Counted from the stretch's first letter, positions 25,958 to 34,782 are shown. The stretch: 64,000 bases of DNA from Provencibacterium sp. (GCA_022792175.1 JAAWAN010000021.1:1-64000); one strand, 5' to 3'. Program-made: numbers and translations. The notes: generated from the letters alone by a model not told the origin.

Positions 25958-28198
25958 CTATTGAACGTACAGCTTCTCCCAGCCGCAGAGGGTTTTCTGC
26001 AGCTCTGAAATATCCAGAACGCCGCAGGCAAAGCCCTTTTTCACCAGCTCCTCCGGCAGGAATTCATCATATTTATCAAAAAGGGGCAGCTCCTTCGGAT
26101 AGATGAGCTCCATCGGGTCCAGCGGCTTTTTCGCTTCCTCCGACAGCACCCGGAAAAAGGTCCTCTCATCCGCCTTCATCGTAAACTGCATATAGTAGGG
26201 ACGGGCGGAATCAAAATTTTTAAGCCCCAGCCGTTCGCCGCAGCGGATTTTTAAAAACCGCTCGATGGCGAGAAAGGTATAGGTTCCTACCCAGGGCAGC
26301 AGGCACCACATATTCCCGCCCAGATGAAGCAGCGGCTTTTTCCCGGCCTGCGAGCGGGAGGCGGTGAGCCGGGCGTTTTCCAGCCGGGCAACCGCATTCC
26401 TCATCAGATAGGGATACGTCCTTTGCTCCTGCAGAACCTGACGCATCCTCTTCAGAATTTTCGTGTGCAGGTCGCCGGGGCACTGCCCGAAATAGGCCGG
26501 TATGCTGCCCCCCACCTGCTCGCAGTAGACGAGATGGCGCTTGTGGTCCACCTCCAGCACCACCCAGACATGCCCCGCAATTGCCAGCTTTTCCCCTACC
26601 GGGGGCGGCAGCACAACGGTGCCCAGTTCCTGCGACTCACTGCGCACGGTATATTCCTCGTTTTCCTGAAATACGCCGTAAAATTTATAGGAGCTCACCA
26701 CCCGCTCCCCGCGAAGGCCAACGATTAAACCGCCCTGCTCTGTATGCTGGATATGGTCGGTTTTCAGCAGATGGCGCAGTAAAATCCGGTAGTCCTCCTG
26801 GGATACCCGGTGAAAATAGCTCAGCCGCAACACCCGGTCTGCCAGCGCGCGGGGGGAGAGCTCGCCGCAGGAGGCCAGCGTCGACATCGTCTGGTGATAT
26901 AAAAGGCTGTAGGGCAACCGCTCTAAACGGGGCGGCTCTACCCAGCGCTCCTCCAGATACAGCTGCACCAGCGCTATCCCCTGCAGCAGCTTCCAGGGAA
27001 TGGTGGCTGGCAGCATGGCCCGGGCCTCCGGCTCATCCTCGCGCATGACAAACCACATCTCCGGTGGCAGCTCCCGCCGGCCGGTGCGGCCCATGCGCTG
27101 CAGAAAGGAGGAGACCGTCCAGGGGGCGTCAATCTGAAAGGCGCGCTCCAACCGACCGATATCAATACCCAGCTCCAGCGTGGCCGTCGTAACGGTGGAG
27201 AGAAACTGGGAGTCATCCTTCATCGCCTCCTCGGCCGTTTCCCGGTAGGAGGCGGAGAGGTTTCCATGGTGGATTAAAAAGCGGTCCGGCTCATGGGCGC
27301 GCTCGCAGTACTGCCGCAGGGTGGTGGTGAGCGTTTCGCACTCCTCCCGGGAGTTGACAAAAATGAGGCACTTTTTCCCCCGCGTGTGCTCGAAGATATA
27401 GCCGATGCCGGGGTCGGCGTTCGCGGGCGCCTCATCGGTCTTCTCCTCCAGCACCGGCAGCGCCTCAATGTCTGTTCGCTCCCCGGCGGCCTGCACATCC
27501 TTCACATAAAAGTGTTCGATGCTCAGCCGCCACTTTGCGCCTTTCGCCTCTATCCGGGGGATAACCGTCCCCCGTCCGGTGCCCAGAGCGAGAAATTTCC
27601 CTGTCCCCTCCGGGTCGCCGATGGTGGCGGACAGGCCGATGCGCCGGGGATTCACCCCCGCCAGCCGGGAAAGCCGCTCGATGAGGCAGAGCGTCTGCCC
27701 GCCCCGGTCTCCCCGCAGCAGCGAGTGCACCTCATCAATCACCACAAACCGCAGATCGCCGAACAGCTTCGGAATGGCGGCATGCTTATGCAGCAGCATG
27801 GCCTCGAGCGACTCGGGAGTAATCTGCAGGATACCGGAGGGGTGCTTCATCAGCTTCTCCTTGTGGCCCTGGGCCACATCGCCATGCCAGTGCCAGACGG
27901 GGATGCCCGCCTCGGCGCACAGGTCGTCAAGCCGCATAAACTGGTCGTTAATGAGCGCCTTCAGCGGCCCGATATAAAGGCAGCCCACCGAGGAGGGCAT
28001 ATCTTCGGAAAACAGGGTAATGATGGGGAAAAAGGCGGCCTCCGTCTTGCCGGAGGCGGTGGAGGCCGTTAAAAGGAGATGCTCATCGCTGTAAAAAATG
28101 GCGTTGGCGGCGGCAACCTGAATGGCCCGCAGGCTCTCCCAGCCATTTCGATAGATATATTCCTGCACAAACGGGGCGTAGCGCTCAAAAATACCCAT
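25958..28198 (-). CDS. Lhr-like DEVH-box helicase
   Basis: 746-aa superfamily 2 helicase. Motif I is TASGKTEA (from residue 47), motif II is DEVH (155-158), motif III is SAT (190-192), the helicase C domain starts near 277 (IFVNSREE) and motif VI is QRMGRTGRR (367-375). The DEVHSLLRGDRGGQ and RIGLSATIGDPEG wording places it near Lhr-type ATP-dependent helicases. The C-terminal 350 residues are a family-specific region of unknown role. The start at 28198 follows GAGGGATGGG, 10 bp after the BrxD-like stop. It is the last gene of the cargo operon and probably a nucleic-acid remodelling motor of a defence or stress complex. Confidence 0.85.
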   Translation of the reverse strand: MGIFERYAPFVQEYIYRNGWESLRAIQVAAANAIFYSDEHLLLTASTASGKTEAAFFPIITLFSEDMPSSVGCLYIGPLKALINDQFMRLDDLCAEAGIPVWHWHGDVAQGHKEKLMKHPSGILQITPESLEAMLLHKHAAIPKLFGDLRFVVIDEVHSLLRGDRGGQTLCLIERLSRLAGVNPRRIGLSATIGDPEGTGKFLALGTGRGTVIPRIEAKGAKWRLSIEHFYVKDVQAAGERTDIEALPVLEEKTDEAPANADPGIGYIFEHTRGKKCLIFVNSREECETLTTTLRQYCERAHEPDRFLIHHGNLSASYRETAEEAMKDDSQFLSTVTTATLELGIDIGRLERAFQIDAPWTVSSFLQRMGRTGRRELPPEMWFVMREDEPEARAMLPATIPWKLLQGIALVQLYLEERWVEPPRLERLPYSLLYHQTMSTLASCGELSPRALADRVLRLSYFHRVSQEDYRILLRHLLKTDHIQHTEQGGLIVGLRGERVVSSYKFYGVFQENEEYTVRSESQELGTVVLPPPVGEKLAIAGHVWVVLEVDHKRHLVYCEQVGGSIPAYFGQCPGDLHTKILKRMRQVLQEQRTYPYLMRNAVARLENARLTASRSQAGKKPLLHLGGNMWCLLPWVGTYTFLAIERFLKIRCGERLGLKNFDSARPYYMQFTMKADERTFFRVLSEEAKKPLDPMELIYPKELPLFDKYDEFLPEELVKKGFACGVLDISELQKTLCGWEKLYVQ

Positions 28199-28208
28199 CG
28201 CCCATCCC

Positions 28209-29522
28209 TCACAGCTCAAATTCCGCAAACTCCGGGTCCGCGGAGGATTCCTGCACCGCATTTTTCGCATAGGCAAACTCCCCGCTGCCCAACAGCGCGC
28301 GCACCTTCACTTCCGGATTCTGATAGATGATATCCAGCACCTCGATAAAATCCCGGATAACCTCCCGTGGGGTAATCTGGGCATCCGCGCCGATGCGGCC
28401 GAATTCAATCTCGATAAAGTCCGCCATATCCTGCCCGGTAAGCCTCTGGGGGTATTCATACAGTCCCGCATGGATATCCGCCAGCTTTTCCACCAGAATC
28501 AGCATCTCCTCCGGAGAGAGGGGCGAAATCCGGATAACCGGAGAGAGAACATCCCGGTGCTGGCCGGAGAAGCGCCCCTGCGCCAGCCGGGAACGCAGGG
28601 CCTCATAGCTGTAAATCCCCCGGCGCGGGTCCTCCATGCACTGGGGAGTGCCGCAGAGGATAATGCCCAGATGCTGCGCCTTCCCCTGCATGGTATCGTT
28701 ATACATCGTCAGGATTTTTTCGTAGTTATACTGCCGGGTAATGGCGTGCGGAATCTTGTAGATATTCACCAGCTCATCGATAAGCACCAGCATGCCGGCA
28801 TAGTTCGCCTGCTTTAAAAAGCAGGCGAAGAGCTTCAGGTATTCATACCAGTCGTCGTCCGTAATAACGATATTGACCCCCAGCTCCTGCCGGGCCTCGG
28901 TTTTGGTGGCATATTCCCCCCGAAACCATTTGAGCACCTTCGCCTTCGTTTCGTCATCCCCGGAAAGATAGGCGCGGTAGTAGAGGGTCAAAAGCCGGGA
29001 AAAATCGAAGCCGTGCACCATTTCGCTGAGCGAACCGATGACGGCGGAAATCCGCTTTTCCACCTGAGGGGCCAGCTGCGGGTCGCTCATGCCAAGACCG
29101 CAGGCGGCCATCGCCTCCTGCTGAATGCCGCTGAGCCAGCGCTCGAGAATCAGCGGGAGGGCGCCGCCCTCCGGCCGCGTTTTGGTGGACATGTTGCGGA
29201 TTAATTCCCGGTAGGTGGCCAGCCCCTGGCCCCTCGTTCCCTGCAGCCGGCGCTCGGGGGAGAGGTCGGCATCCACCACGACAAAGTTTTTCGCCATGAC
29301 ATAGTTGCGTATCGTCTGCAGGAGAAAGCTCTTGCCGCTGCCATATCTGCCGACGATGAAGCGAAAGGAGGCGCCCCCCTCGGAGATGATGTCCACATCG
29401 TGCAGCAGCGCATCAATCTCCGCCTTACGGCCGACGGTGATATAGGAAAGCCCCACCCGCGGCACAACGCCGCCCTTGAGCGAGCTGATGAGGGTCTGGG
29501 CAATTCTTCTGGGAATTTTCAT
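28209..29522 (-). CDS. BrxD-like P-loop ATPase (DUF2791)
   Basis: 437 aa. Walker A is GRYGSGKS (58-65) after the recurrent phrase SFRFIVGRYG; Walker B is MLVLIDE (244-250). The layout, with ARQELGVNIVI.DDDWYEYLK before Walker B and LLCGTP-like sensor sequence (IILCGTPQC) afterwards, matches the DUF2791 family that includes BrxD of BREX systems. The family is AAA-type and thought to act as a regulatory or loading ATPase. The ATG overlaps the TerB-protein stop by four bases and is 10 bp from the helicase, so all three products are likely made together as a complex. Confidence 0.85.
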   Translation of the reverse strand: MKIPRRIAQTLISSLKGGVVPRVGLSYITVGRKAEIDALLHDVDIISEGGASFRFIVGRYGSGKSFLLQTIRNYVMAKNFVVVDADLSPERRLQGTRGQGLATYRELIRNMSTKTRPEGGALPLILERWLSGIQQEAMAACGLGMSDPQLAPQVEKRISAVIGSLSEMVHGFDFSRLLTLYYRAYLSGDDETKAKVLKWFRGEYATKTEARQELGVNIVITDDDWYEYLKLFACFLKQANYAGMLVLIDELVNIYKIPHAITRQYNYEKILTMYNDTMQGKAQHLGIILCGTPQCMEDPRRGIYSYEALRSRLAQGRFSGQHRDVLSPVIRISPLSPEEMLILVEKLADIHAGLYEYPQRLTGQDMADFIEIEFGRIGADAQITPREVIRDFIEVLDIIYQNPEVKVRALLGSGEFAYAKNAVQESSADPEFAEFEL

Positions 29523-30994
29523 GGATGCACCATCTCTTTCAAATCCTCCATATAGTCTTTAACCGGCCGGGAAAGCTCGTCCAAAACGGCATCCTGAAAA
29601 ATATCATACAGCTTTTCGTTGATGCCGTCCGCCAGAACGGAGAGCATATACCCCTCCTTTTGCACCCAGCTGTCGTCCCTTCCATAGAGAAGGCTCTGCA
29701 GCAGGCGGTATTCCGCAGGGCTCAGCAGCGCCCCCTCTTCGCCGGCGGGCTCTTTTGGGGAAACCGGCTCCTCCGGCCCGGGCGGGGGCTGCGGGAGAGG
29801 CGGCTCCTCCGGCATGTCCGCTTCCTCCTCGGTGAGAAGCCTCTCCTGAATAAAGGCGGCATCCTGCCGGATTCTGGACAGCTGCCCATAGCGGATAACG
29901 ACCTTCTTCTCCTCGGCCGCCTTCTTTCCTGCCAGAAAGGACTGGACCTCCTCCTCAATAATCCGGAGCACCCACTTCAGGTTCATTCTCGCCTGGACCG
30001 GATAACGATATCCGGTCTGCCGGCGCATCACCGAATCGATCGTTTTCAGCAGCGCATCCAGCTTTCCGGCGGAGCCGGGAGGGGCAGCGCGCCTTGAAAC
30101 CGACCAGAAGCCGTTTTGGCAGCGATAGACCCACTGCCTGTCAAGGACATATTCATAGTCCTTTCTTTTCAGCGGGTCGCAGAAGACCGCCGTATCAAAC
30201 GGGCGCAGCTGCATTTGTGCCATGCTGCCGAAATACTGCTCCACCATGCCCTTTTTACACCGGGCAGCATAATGCGCCGAAATCCGCCGCAGCACCCGAA
30301 CGATCACTTTATCCATATCGTCCGGATAAGCCGAATAGTATTTGGAGCGCTGTAGCCATCCGGAGGAAAGAAGCTTTACGGCGGAGAGAATTTGCGCATC
30401 CCCCTGTCCCTCTATCTGCTCGAGCAGGGAGATACTCTGCTCCCGGAGCATCTGCGGGGAGCCGGCGAGCAGTCCGGCATCCAGCCCATAGTAGGCGATG
30501 TAGTCCTCCATCCACCGCTGCAGATAGGGGAGAACCCTCTCATCCAGCTGCCCATAGGCATCCCGGAAACTTTCCAGCAGGCGGTACCCTTCGGCAGGCT
30601 CTGCGACCCCAATCTGGTTAATCAGCTCATAGATATAGAGAAAGGCAAACGGAAGGGGAGCCTTGCGGATATCCCCCTTTCTCAGCTTTGTTCTCCAGGA
30701 AAAGTAGCCGCGAAGCTCCCGGTTGGTCAGTGCCTGATAGGTAGGGTAGTAGCAGCGCACATCGCCCTGAAAGTCGTAATCATCCTCATAGCCTGCCAGC
30801 AGCTTCCCCTGCTTCATAAAAACCGCTTCGCGGGACTGCCAGCTCTGGTACCGCCCATTTTCCAGTGAACGGGCGGTGCGAATCATCGGGGGAACAGGCT
30901 CGGCGCTCCGGGCGCCTCCGGGACGGATGGCCTCCTCTTTAAACACCGTGCTGCGAAACCATTCGGCGCTGGTCTTCATCCGCTTCATATCCAT
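29519..30994 (-). CDS. TerB_N / TerB_C domain protein
   Basis: 491 aa. Residues 82-145 match TerB_N: YYPTYQALTNRELRGYFSWR followed by APLPFAFLYIYELINQIG. Residues about 410-485 (LSPAEYRLLQSLLYGRD...SVLADGINEKLYDIFQDAVL) match TerB_C, after a Pro/Glu-rich linker at 385-410. Comparative work on Ter stress systems links these domains to P-loop ATPases and helicases, as here. No membrane segment is present, so it is cytoplasmic. Start at 30994 follows GGGGG at 8 nt. First gene of the cargo operon; it may be the sensor or scaffold. Molecular function is not established. Confidence 0.8.
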   Translation of the reverse strand: MDMKRMKTSAEWFRSTVFKEEAIRPGGARSAEPVPPMIRTARSLENGRYQSWQSREAVFMKQGKLLAGYEDDYDFQGDVRCYYPTYQALTNRELRGYFSWRTKLRKGDIRKAPLPFAFLYIYELINQIGVAEPAEGYRLLESFRDAYGQLDERVLPYLQRWMEDYIAYYGLDAGLLAGSPQMLREQSISLLEQIEGQGDAQILSAVKLLSSGWLQRSKYYSAYPDDMDKVIVRVLRRISAHYAARCKKGMVEQYFGSMAQMQLRPFDTAVFCDPLKRKDYEYVLDRQWVYRCQNGFWSVSRRAAPPGSAGKLDALLKTIDSVMRRQTGYRYPVQARMNLKWVLRIIEEEVQSFLAGKKAAEEKKVVIRYGQLSRIRQDAAFIQERLLTEEEADMPEEPPLPQPPPGPEEPVSPKEPAGEEGALLSPAEYRLLQSLLYGRDDSWVQKEGYMLSVLADGINEKLYDIFQDAVLDELSRPVKDYMEDLKEMVHP

Positions 30995-31031
30995 CCTGTC
31001 CGCCCCCTTTCCTGTTCATATGTTCGCCCCT

Positions 31032-31061
31032 ATTATAGTACAGGCAAAACGGACAAGTCAA
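31032..31061 (-). promoter_or_regulatory. vegetative promoter of cargo operon
   Basis: On the minus strand TTGACT, 18 bp, TATAAT, about 38 bp before the TerB start. The near-consensus sigma-A hexamers imply expression in growing cells, independent of sigma-K. Confidence 0.75.
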
Positions 31062-31146
31062 GCGGTGAGAGGGGAAATCTGCAAGGGTAACAGTATTTGA
31101 AAAAGCATATTTTAAATGCCGCGCCCCGAGGGAATCCGCGTTTACA

Positions 31147-31794
31147 TTAGGCGCGCCCCGATACATAGGAGCGCGAAATCCCCAGCTTTTCGGCCACCTC
31201 CCGCTGGGTGAGCGGCTGCGCCCCCTGCAGCCCATAGCGCAGATACAGTATCTCCCTTTCGCGCGCTTCGAGCGCCCCCGCAATAAAGCGGTGCAGCTGC
31301 TCGCTTTTTATTCTCAGGTCGATTTCATCATAAATATTGCTCTCATCGGTCAGAATATCCTGAAAGGAAAGGGCGTTGCCGTCCTTATCGGTATCGATGG
31401 GGTCGCTCATGAAAACATCCTGCGCAAACTTGCGCCGGCCGCGAAAGTGCATGAGGATTTCGTTTTCAATGCACCGGCTGGCATAGGTAGCAAAGCGGGT
31501 CCCCTTCTCGCAGTCAAAGGTGGAAACCGCCTTGATAAGACCGATGGTGCCGATGGAGATAAGATCATCCTGATCCTTAAAGTTGGCATAGTATTTTTTA
31601 ATAATGTGCGCCACCAGGCGCAGGTTGTGTTCTATCAGCTGGTTTTTTGCTTCCTTGTCCCCCTCCCGGGCGCGCAGCAGATAGGTGCGCTCCTCCGCCG
31701 CGCTCAGCGGCCGCGGGAAGGAGCCGCTGCCGGTAACATGCAGCGCAAAATAGAGCAGATTGCACAGTGCCAGAATAACCAGTGTGGAGTACAT
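31147..31794 (-). CDS. sigK: sigK 5' portion (pro-sigma-K, interrupted)
   Basis: 215 codons, of which 212 are sigma-K and the last three (GRA) are read from the element. Residues 1-20 are a hydrophobic pro-sequence as in pro-sigma-K; SFPRPLSAAEE and NLRLVAHIIKKYYA, DLISIGTIGLIKAVSTFD (region 2) and REREILYLRYGL...LTQREVAEKLGISRSYVS (region 4) follow. The break falls inside the region 4.2 recognition helix, close to the 3' end, whereas the Bacillus skin breaks sigK nearer its middle. Start at 31794 is chosen from the pro-sequence and GGGGAAAGG; the frame is open to 31872. Without excision the product lacks the last DNA-binding turn. Confidence 0.92.
   Translation of the reverse strand: MYSTLVILALCNLLYFALHVTGSGSFPRPLSAAEERTYLLRAREGDKEAKNQLIEHNLRLVAHIIKKYYANFKDQDDLISIGTIGLIKAVSTFDCEKGTRFATYASRCIENEILMHFRGRRKFAQDVFMSDPIDTDKDGNALSFQDILTDESNIYDEIDLRIKSEQLHRFIAGALEAREREILYLRYGLQGAQPLTQREVAEKLGISRSYVSGRA
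31159..31175. repeat. element attachment site (right)
   Basis: CGATACATAGGAGCGCG, same orientation as the left site with 16 of 17 bases identical. Crossover anywhere in the first 11 bases restores the sigma-K frame. Confidence 0.85.
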
Positions 31795-31957
31795 ATAGCC
31801 TTTCCCCTTTTTTGATGATATAAACGCCTTTCTCTTCATCTTATGAGAAAGCGGGGTTGTACTAGAGCGCATTTCGCTCTCTTCTCCCGCCGGGCTGCAA
31901 AAATCCTGCCGGCGGCAGAGAAATTTTCCCGGAGGAGGGCTTTTTATAGCGCAGCGC

Positions 31958-31986
31958 TTGTACTGCTCCGCCCGAAATGTTAAAAT
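31958..31986 (+). promoter_or_regulatory. promoter of nfeD-stomatin operon
   Basis: TTGTAC, 17 bp, TAAAAT, about 70 bp before the NfeD-like start. Confidence 0.65.
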
Positions 31987-32059
31987 AGAAGCAGCCGCCC
32001 CCCGCTCTTTCAGGGCGGCCGGAAAACCGACGGTTTTTATAGAGAGGAGGTCCCGCTTT

Positions 32060-32506
32060 ATGAACTGGTATCCGTTACTGTGGCTGCTGCTTGCCGCCCT
32101 TCTGCTGACACTTGAATTTCTGACCTATCAGCTCGTTTCCATCTGGTTTGCCGCCGGAGCGGTGGTGGCCCTGCTCCTGTCGCTGACAGGCATGCCCTTT
32201 TCGGTGCAGCTGGCCTGCTTTGTGCTGGTGAGCTGCATTGCCCTGCTGGCCTTCCGCCCGCTTTGCCGCCATATTCTGGCCGGGCGCAGGGAACGCACCA
32301 ATGCCGATGCCGTTATCGGCTCGGAGGGGATGGTCACCGAAAAGGTGGATAACCTGCAGGGAAAGGGCCGGGTGTCGGCCATGGGGCTGAACTGGTCGGC
32401 GCGCAGCGAAAACGGCCAGCCCATCGCCGAAAAGCAGCCGGTGCGGGTTCTGGCCATTGAGGGGGTCAAGCTGATTGTCCGCCCGCTCGACCCGCCGCAG
32501 GCTTAG
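32060..32506 (+). CDS. NfeD-like membrane protein
   Basis: 148 aa. Three N-terminal membrane segments (residues about 5-75) are followed by a soluble OB-fold domain (IGSEGMVTEKVDNLQGKGRV...), the short NfeD type without the serine protease domain. NfeD proteins are partners of SPFH proteins in membrane microdomains, and a stomatin-like gene follows 47 bp later. Start follows GAGGAGG at 9-10 nt. Confidence 0.85.
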   Translation: MNWYPLLWLLLAALLLTLEFLTYQLVSIWFAAGAVVALLLSLTGMPFSVQLACFVLVSCIALLAFRPLCRHILAGRRERTNADAVIGSEGMVTEKVDNLQGKGRVSAMGLNWSARSENGQPIAEKQPVRVLAIEGVKLIVRPLDPPQA

Positions 32507-32553
32507 AGGGCTTTGGCCCGCTCATCTTACACTATACCGGGGAGGAATTATTT

Positions 32554-33474
32554 ATGGGTCTTTATATCGTGCTCGCGTTGGTTATTCTGATTCTGATTAT
32601 CCTGATTTCCAATATCAAGATTGTTCCGCAGGCTTCCGCCTTTGTGGTGGAGCGCCTGGGCGCCTACCATGAAACCTGGGGAACCGGCATCCATTTCAAG
32701 CTCCCCTTTATCGATAATATCGCCAAAAGAGTCAGCCTGAAGGAAACGGTGGTTGACTTTAAGCCCCAGCCGGTCATTACCAAGGACAACGTCACCATGC
32801 AGATTGATAACGTTGTCTTCTATCAGGTGACCGACCCGAAGCTGTTCACCTATGGCGTGGAGCGCCCGATGTCCGCCATCGAAAACCTCACCGCCACTAC
32901 TCTGCGCAACATCATCGGCGAGATGGAGCTTGACCATACCCTCACCTCGCGCGATGTTATTAACACCAAAATCACCGCTGTTCTCGATGAGGCGACCGAT
33001 AAATGGGGCATCAAGGTCAACCGGGTGGAGCTCAAAAACATCATCCCGCCCGCCGAGATACAGGATGCCATGGAAAAGCAGATGAAAGCCGAGCGCCAGC
33101 GCCGCGAGTCCATCCTGCGGGCGGAGGGCGAAAAGCGCAGCCAGATTCTGGTCGCCGAGGGCGATAAGGAATCGCAGATTCTGCGCGCCCAGGCGGAAAA
33201 AGAGGCCGCCATCCTGCGGGCGGATGCCGTGCGCCAGCAGAAGATTCTCGAGGCGGAGGGCGAGGCGCAGGCGGTAATGGCCGTTCAGAAGGCGGTCGCC
33301 GACAGCCTCAAGCTTTTAAATGAGGCAGCCCCCAACAGCCAGGTGCTCGCGCTCAAGAGTCTCGAGGCCTTCCAGAAGGCGGCCGACGGGCAGGCCACCA
33401 AAATCATCATCCCCAGCGAGCTGCAGTCGCTCGCCGGCCTCGCCGCCAGTGCGAAGGAAATCTTCAGAGACTGA
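32554..33474 (+). CDS. SPFH/band 7 stomatin-like protein (QmcA type)
   Basis: 306 aa. One N-terminal membrane helix (residues 3-22), then a band 7 domain beginning IVPQASAFVVERLGAYHETW and including VDFKPQPVITKDNV, and a long Ala/Glu-rich coiled coil (residues 180-250) typical of oligomerising SPFH proteins. Membrane-associated scaffold; with NfeD it likely forms microdomains that control membrane protein quality or fluidity. GGGGAGG precedes the start. Confidence 0.9.
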   Translation: MGLYIVLALVILILIILISNIKIVPQASAFVVERLGAYHETWGTGIHFKLPFIDNIAKRVSLKETVVDFKPQPVITKDNVTMQIDNVVFYQVTDPKLFTYGVERPMSAIENLTATTLRNIIGEMELDHTLTSRDVINTKITAVLDEATDKWGIKVNRVELKNIIPPAEIQDAMEKQMKAERQRRESILRAEGEKRSQILVAEGDKESQILRAQAEKEAAILRADAVRQQKILEAEGEAQAVMAVQKAVADSLKLLNEAAPNSQVLALKSLEAFQKAADGQATKIIIPSELQSLAGLAASAKEIFRD

Positions 33475-33492
33475 GCAAAGCAAAAACCAGCC

Positions 33493-33537
33493 GCCATCCG
33501 TCCTTCACGCATCCGAACATGCGAAAGGGCGGATGGC
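33493..33537 (+). other. intergenic hairpin
   Basis: GCCATCCG...CGGATGGC stem between the stomatin and malic enzyme genes without a T-run; weak terminator or processing site. Confidence 0.4.
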
Positions 33538-33573
33538 GCTCTCATGACAAAACGAAAGGATGGCTTAATAAGG

Positions 33574-34782
33574 ATGGACTTTAACGAAAGCGCGCTCGCG
33601 CTGCACCGGCAGCAGCAGGGGAAAATTGAAGTGGTCAGCCGGGTGCCTCTGAAAAACCGGGAGGACCTCTCCACCGCCTATACGCCGGGGGTTGCCGCCC
33701 CCTGCCGCAAAATCCATGAAAACCCGCAGGATGTCTATACCTATACGGCTAAAGGCCATCTGGTCGCCGTCATCAGCGACGGAACGGCGGTGCTCGGGCT
33801 CGGCAACATCGGCCCCGGCGCGGCCATGCCGGTCATGGAGGGGAAGGCCATCCTCTTTAAGGCCTTCGGCGGGATAGATGCCTTCCCCCTCTGTCTGGAT
33901 ACCACCGATACTGAGGAGATTATCAAAACCGTCAAGCATCTCGCCCCCACCTTCGGCGGCATTAATCTGGAGGATATTGCCTCCCCCAAATGCTTCGAGG
34001 TAGAGCGGCGGCTGGAGGAGGAACTGGATATCCCCGTTTTTCATGACGACCAGCACGGCACCGGCATCGTCGTCACGGCGGCGCTCATCAACGCGCTCAA
34101 GGTGGCCGGCAAAAAAATGGAAGAGATCCGCGTGGTGTTAAACGGCCCCGGCGCGGCCGGGACAGCCATCATCAAAATGCTGCTGCATGCGGGCGTCAAA
34201 AACATCATCGCCTGCGATGAAAACGGCATTCTCTACCGCGGGCGCGGCATCGGCATCAAGGATCACAAAAAAGAGCTGTGTGAAATCACCAACCTCTCCG
34301 ATATGCGCGGCACGCTTTCTGACGCTATCCGGGGGGCGGATGTCTTTATCGGCGTCTCGGTCGGCGGCGCGCTGACGCCCGAGATGGTGAAAACGATGAA
34401 CCGGGGTGCCATCGTCTTCGCGATGGCCAACCCCACCCCGGAGATTATGTATGAAGAAGCGATCAACGCGGGCGTGCGGGTGATGGGCACCGGCCGCAGC
34501 GACTTCCCCAACCAGATTAACAATGTTCTCGCTTTCCCGGGCGTTTTCAAAGGGGCGCTTCGGGTGCGCGCGCGGGATATTAACTACACGATGAAGGTGG
34601 CCGCCGCCAAAGCGATTGCCGAGCTTGTCAGCAGCGAGGAGCTTTCGCCGGAATATATCATCCCCGGCGCGTTCGACCCCCGCGTTGCCGAAAATGTGGC
34701 GAAGCGGGTGGCGCAGGCGGCCGTCTCTTCCGGCAGCGCCGCCCTGCCGCTGCCGGAGGAGTGGAAGGAGGAAAACGAGTAG
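33574..34782 (+). CDS. NAD(P)-dependent malic enzyme
   Basis: 402 aa. Oxidative decarboxylation of malate to pyruvate. The short bacterial type: LSTAYTPGVA near residue 37 with the Tyr, GGINLEDI and FHDDQHGTGIV (metal-binding Glu/Asp, near 130-155), NGPGAAGTAI nucleotide loop near 190, and ANPTPEI near 290. ATG at 33574 is chosen because the protein then starts MDFNESALALH as in homologues; ATG at 33544 is possible. The stop codon abuts the fumarase alpha start, so the operon runs fumarate to malate to pyruvate. Confidence 0.92.
   Translation: MDFNESALALHRQQQGKIEVVSRVPLKNREDLSTAYTPGVAAPCRKIHENPQDVYTYTAKGHLVAVISDGTAVLGLGNIGPGAAMPVMEGKAILFKAFGGIDAFPLCLDTTDTEEIIKTVKHLAPTFGGINLEDIASPKCFEVERRLEEELDIPVFHDDQHGTGIVVTAALINALKVAGKKMEEIRVVLNGPGAAGTAIIKMLLHAGVKNIIACDENGILYRGRGIGIKDHKKELCEITNLSDMRGTLSDAIRGADVFIGVSVGGALTPEMVKTMNRGAIVFAMANPTPEIMYEEAINAGVRVMGTGRSDFPNQINNVLAFPGVFKGALRVRARDINYTMKVAAAKAIAELVSSEELSPEYIIPGAFDPRVAENVAKRVAQAAVSSGSAALPLPEEWKEENE

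Larger units (their letters stand above)
23905..31175 (-). mobile_element. skin-like element interrupting sigK
   Basis: A segment of 7,254 bp separates the two sigK pieces and is bounded by near-identical 17-bp sites. It encodes a large serine recombinase beside the sigK 3' fragment, the same position as spoIVCA in the Bacillus skin element, plus a tiny ORF and a three-gene TerB/BrxD-like/helicase operon. All genes run in the sigK direction. Established: in several spore-formers such elements are excised in the mother cell by the recombinase to rebuild sigK. Seen here: the reconstructed frame is perfect. Inference: excision occurs late in sporulation and the cargo circle is lost with the mother cell. 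Confidence 0.9.

Noticed and set aside
25958-30994. Complete BREX or DISARM system
   Set aside because: Only BrxD-like and helicase-like proteins occur; no methyltransferase, PglZ, BrxC, BrxL or PLD protein is present, so those names should not be applied.
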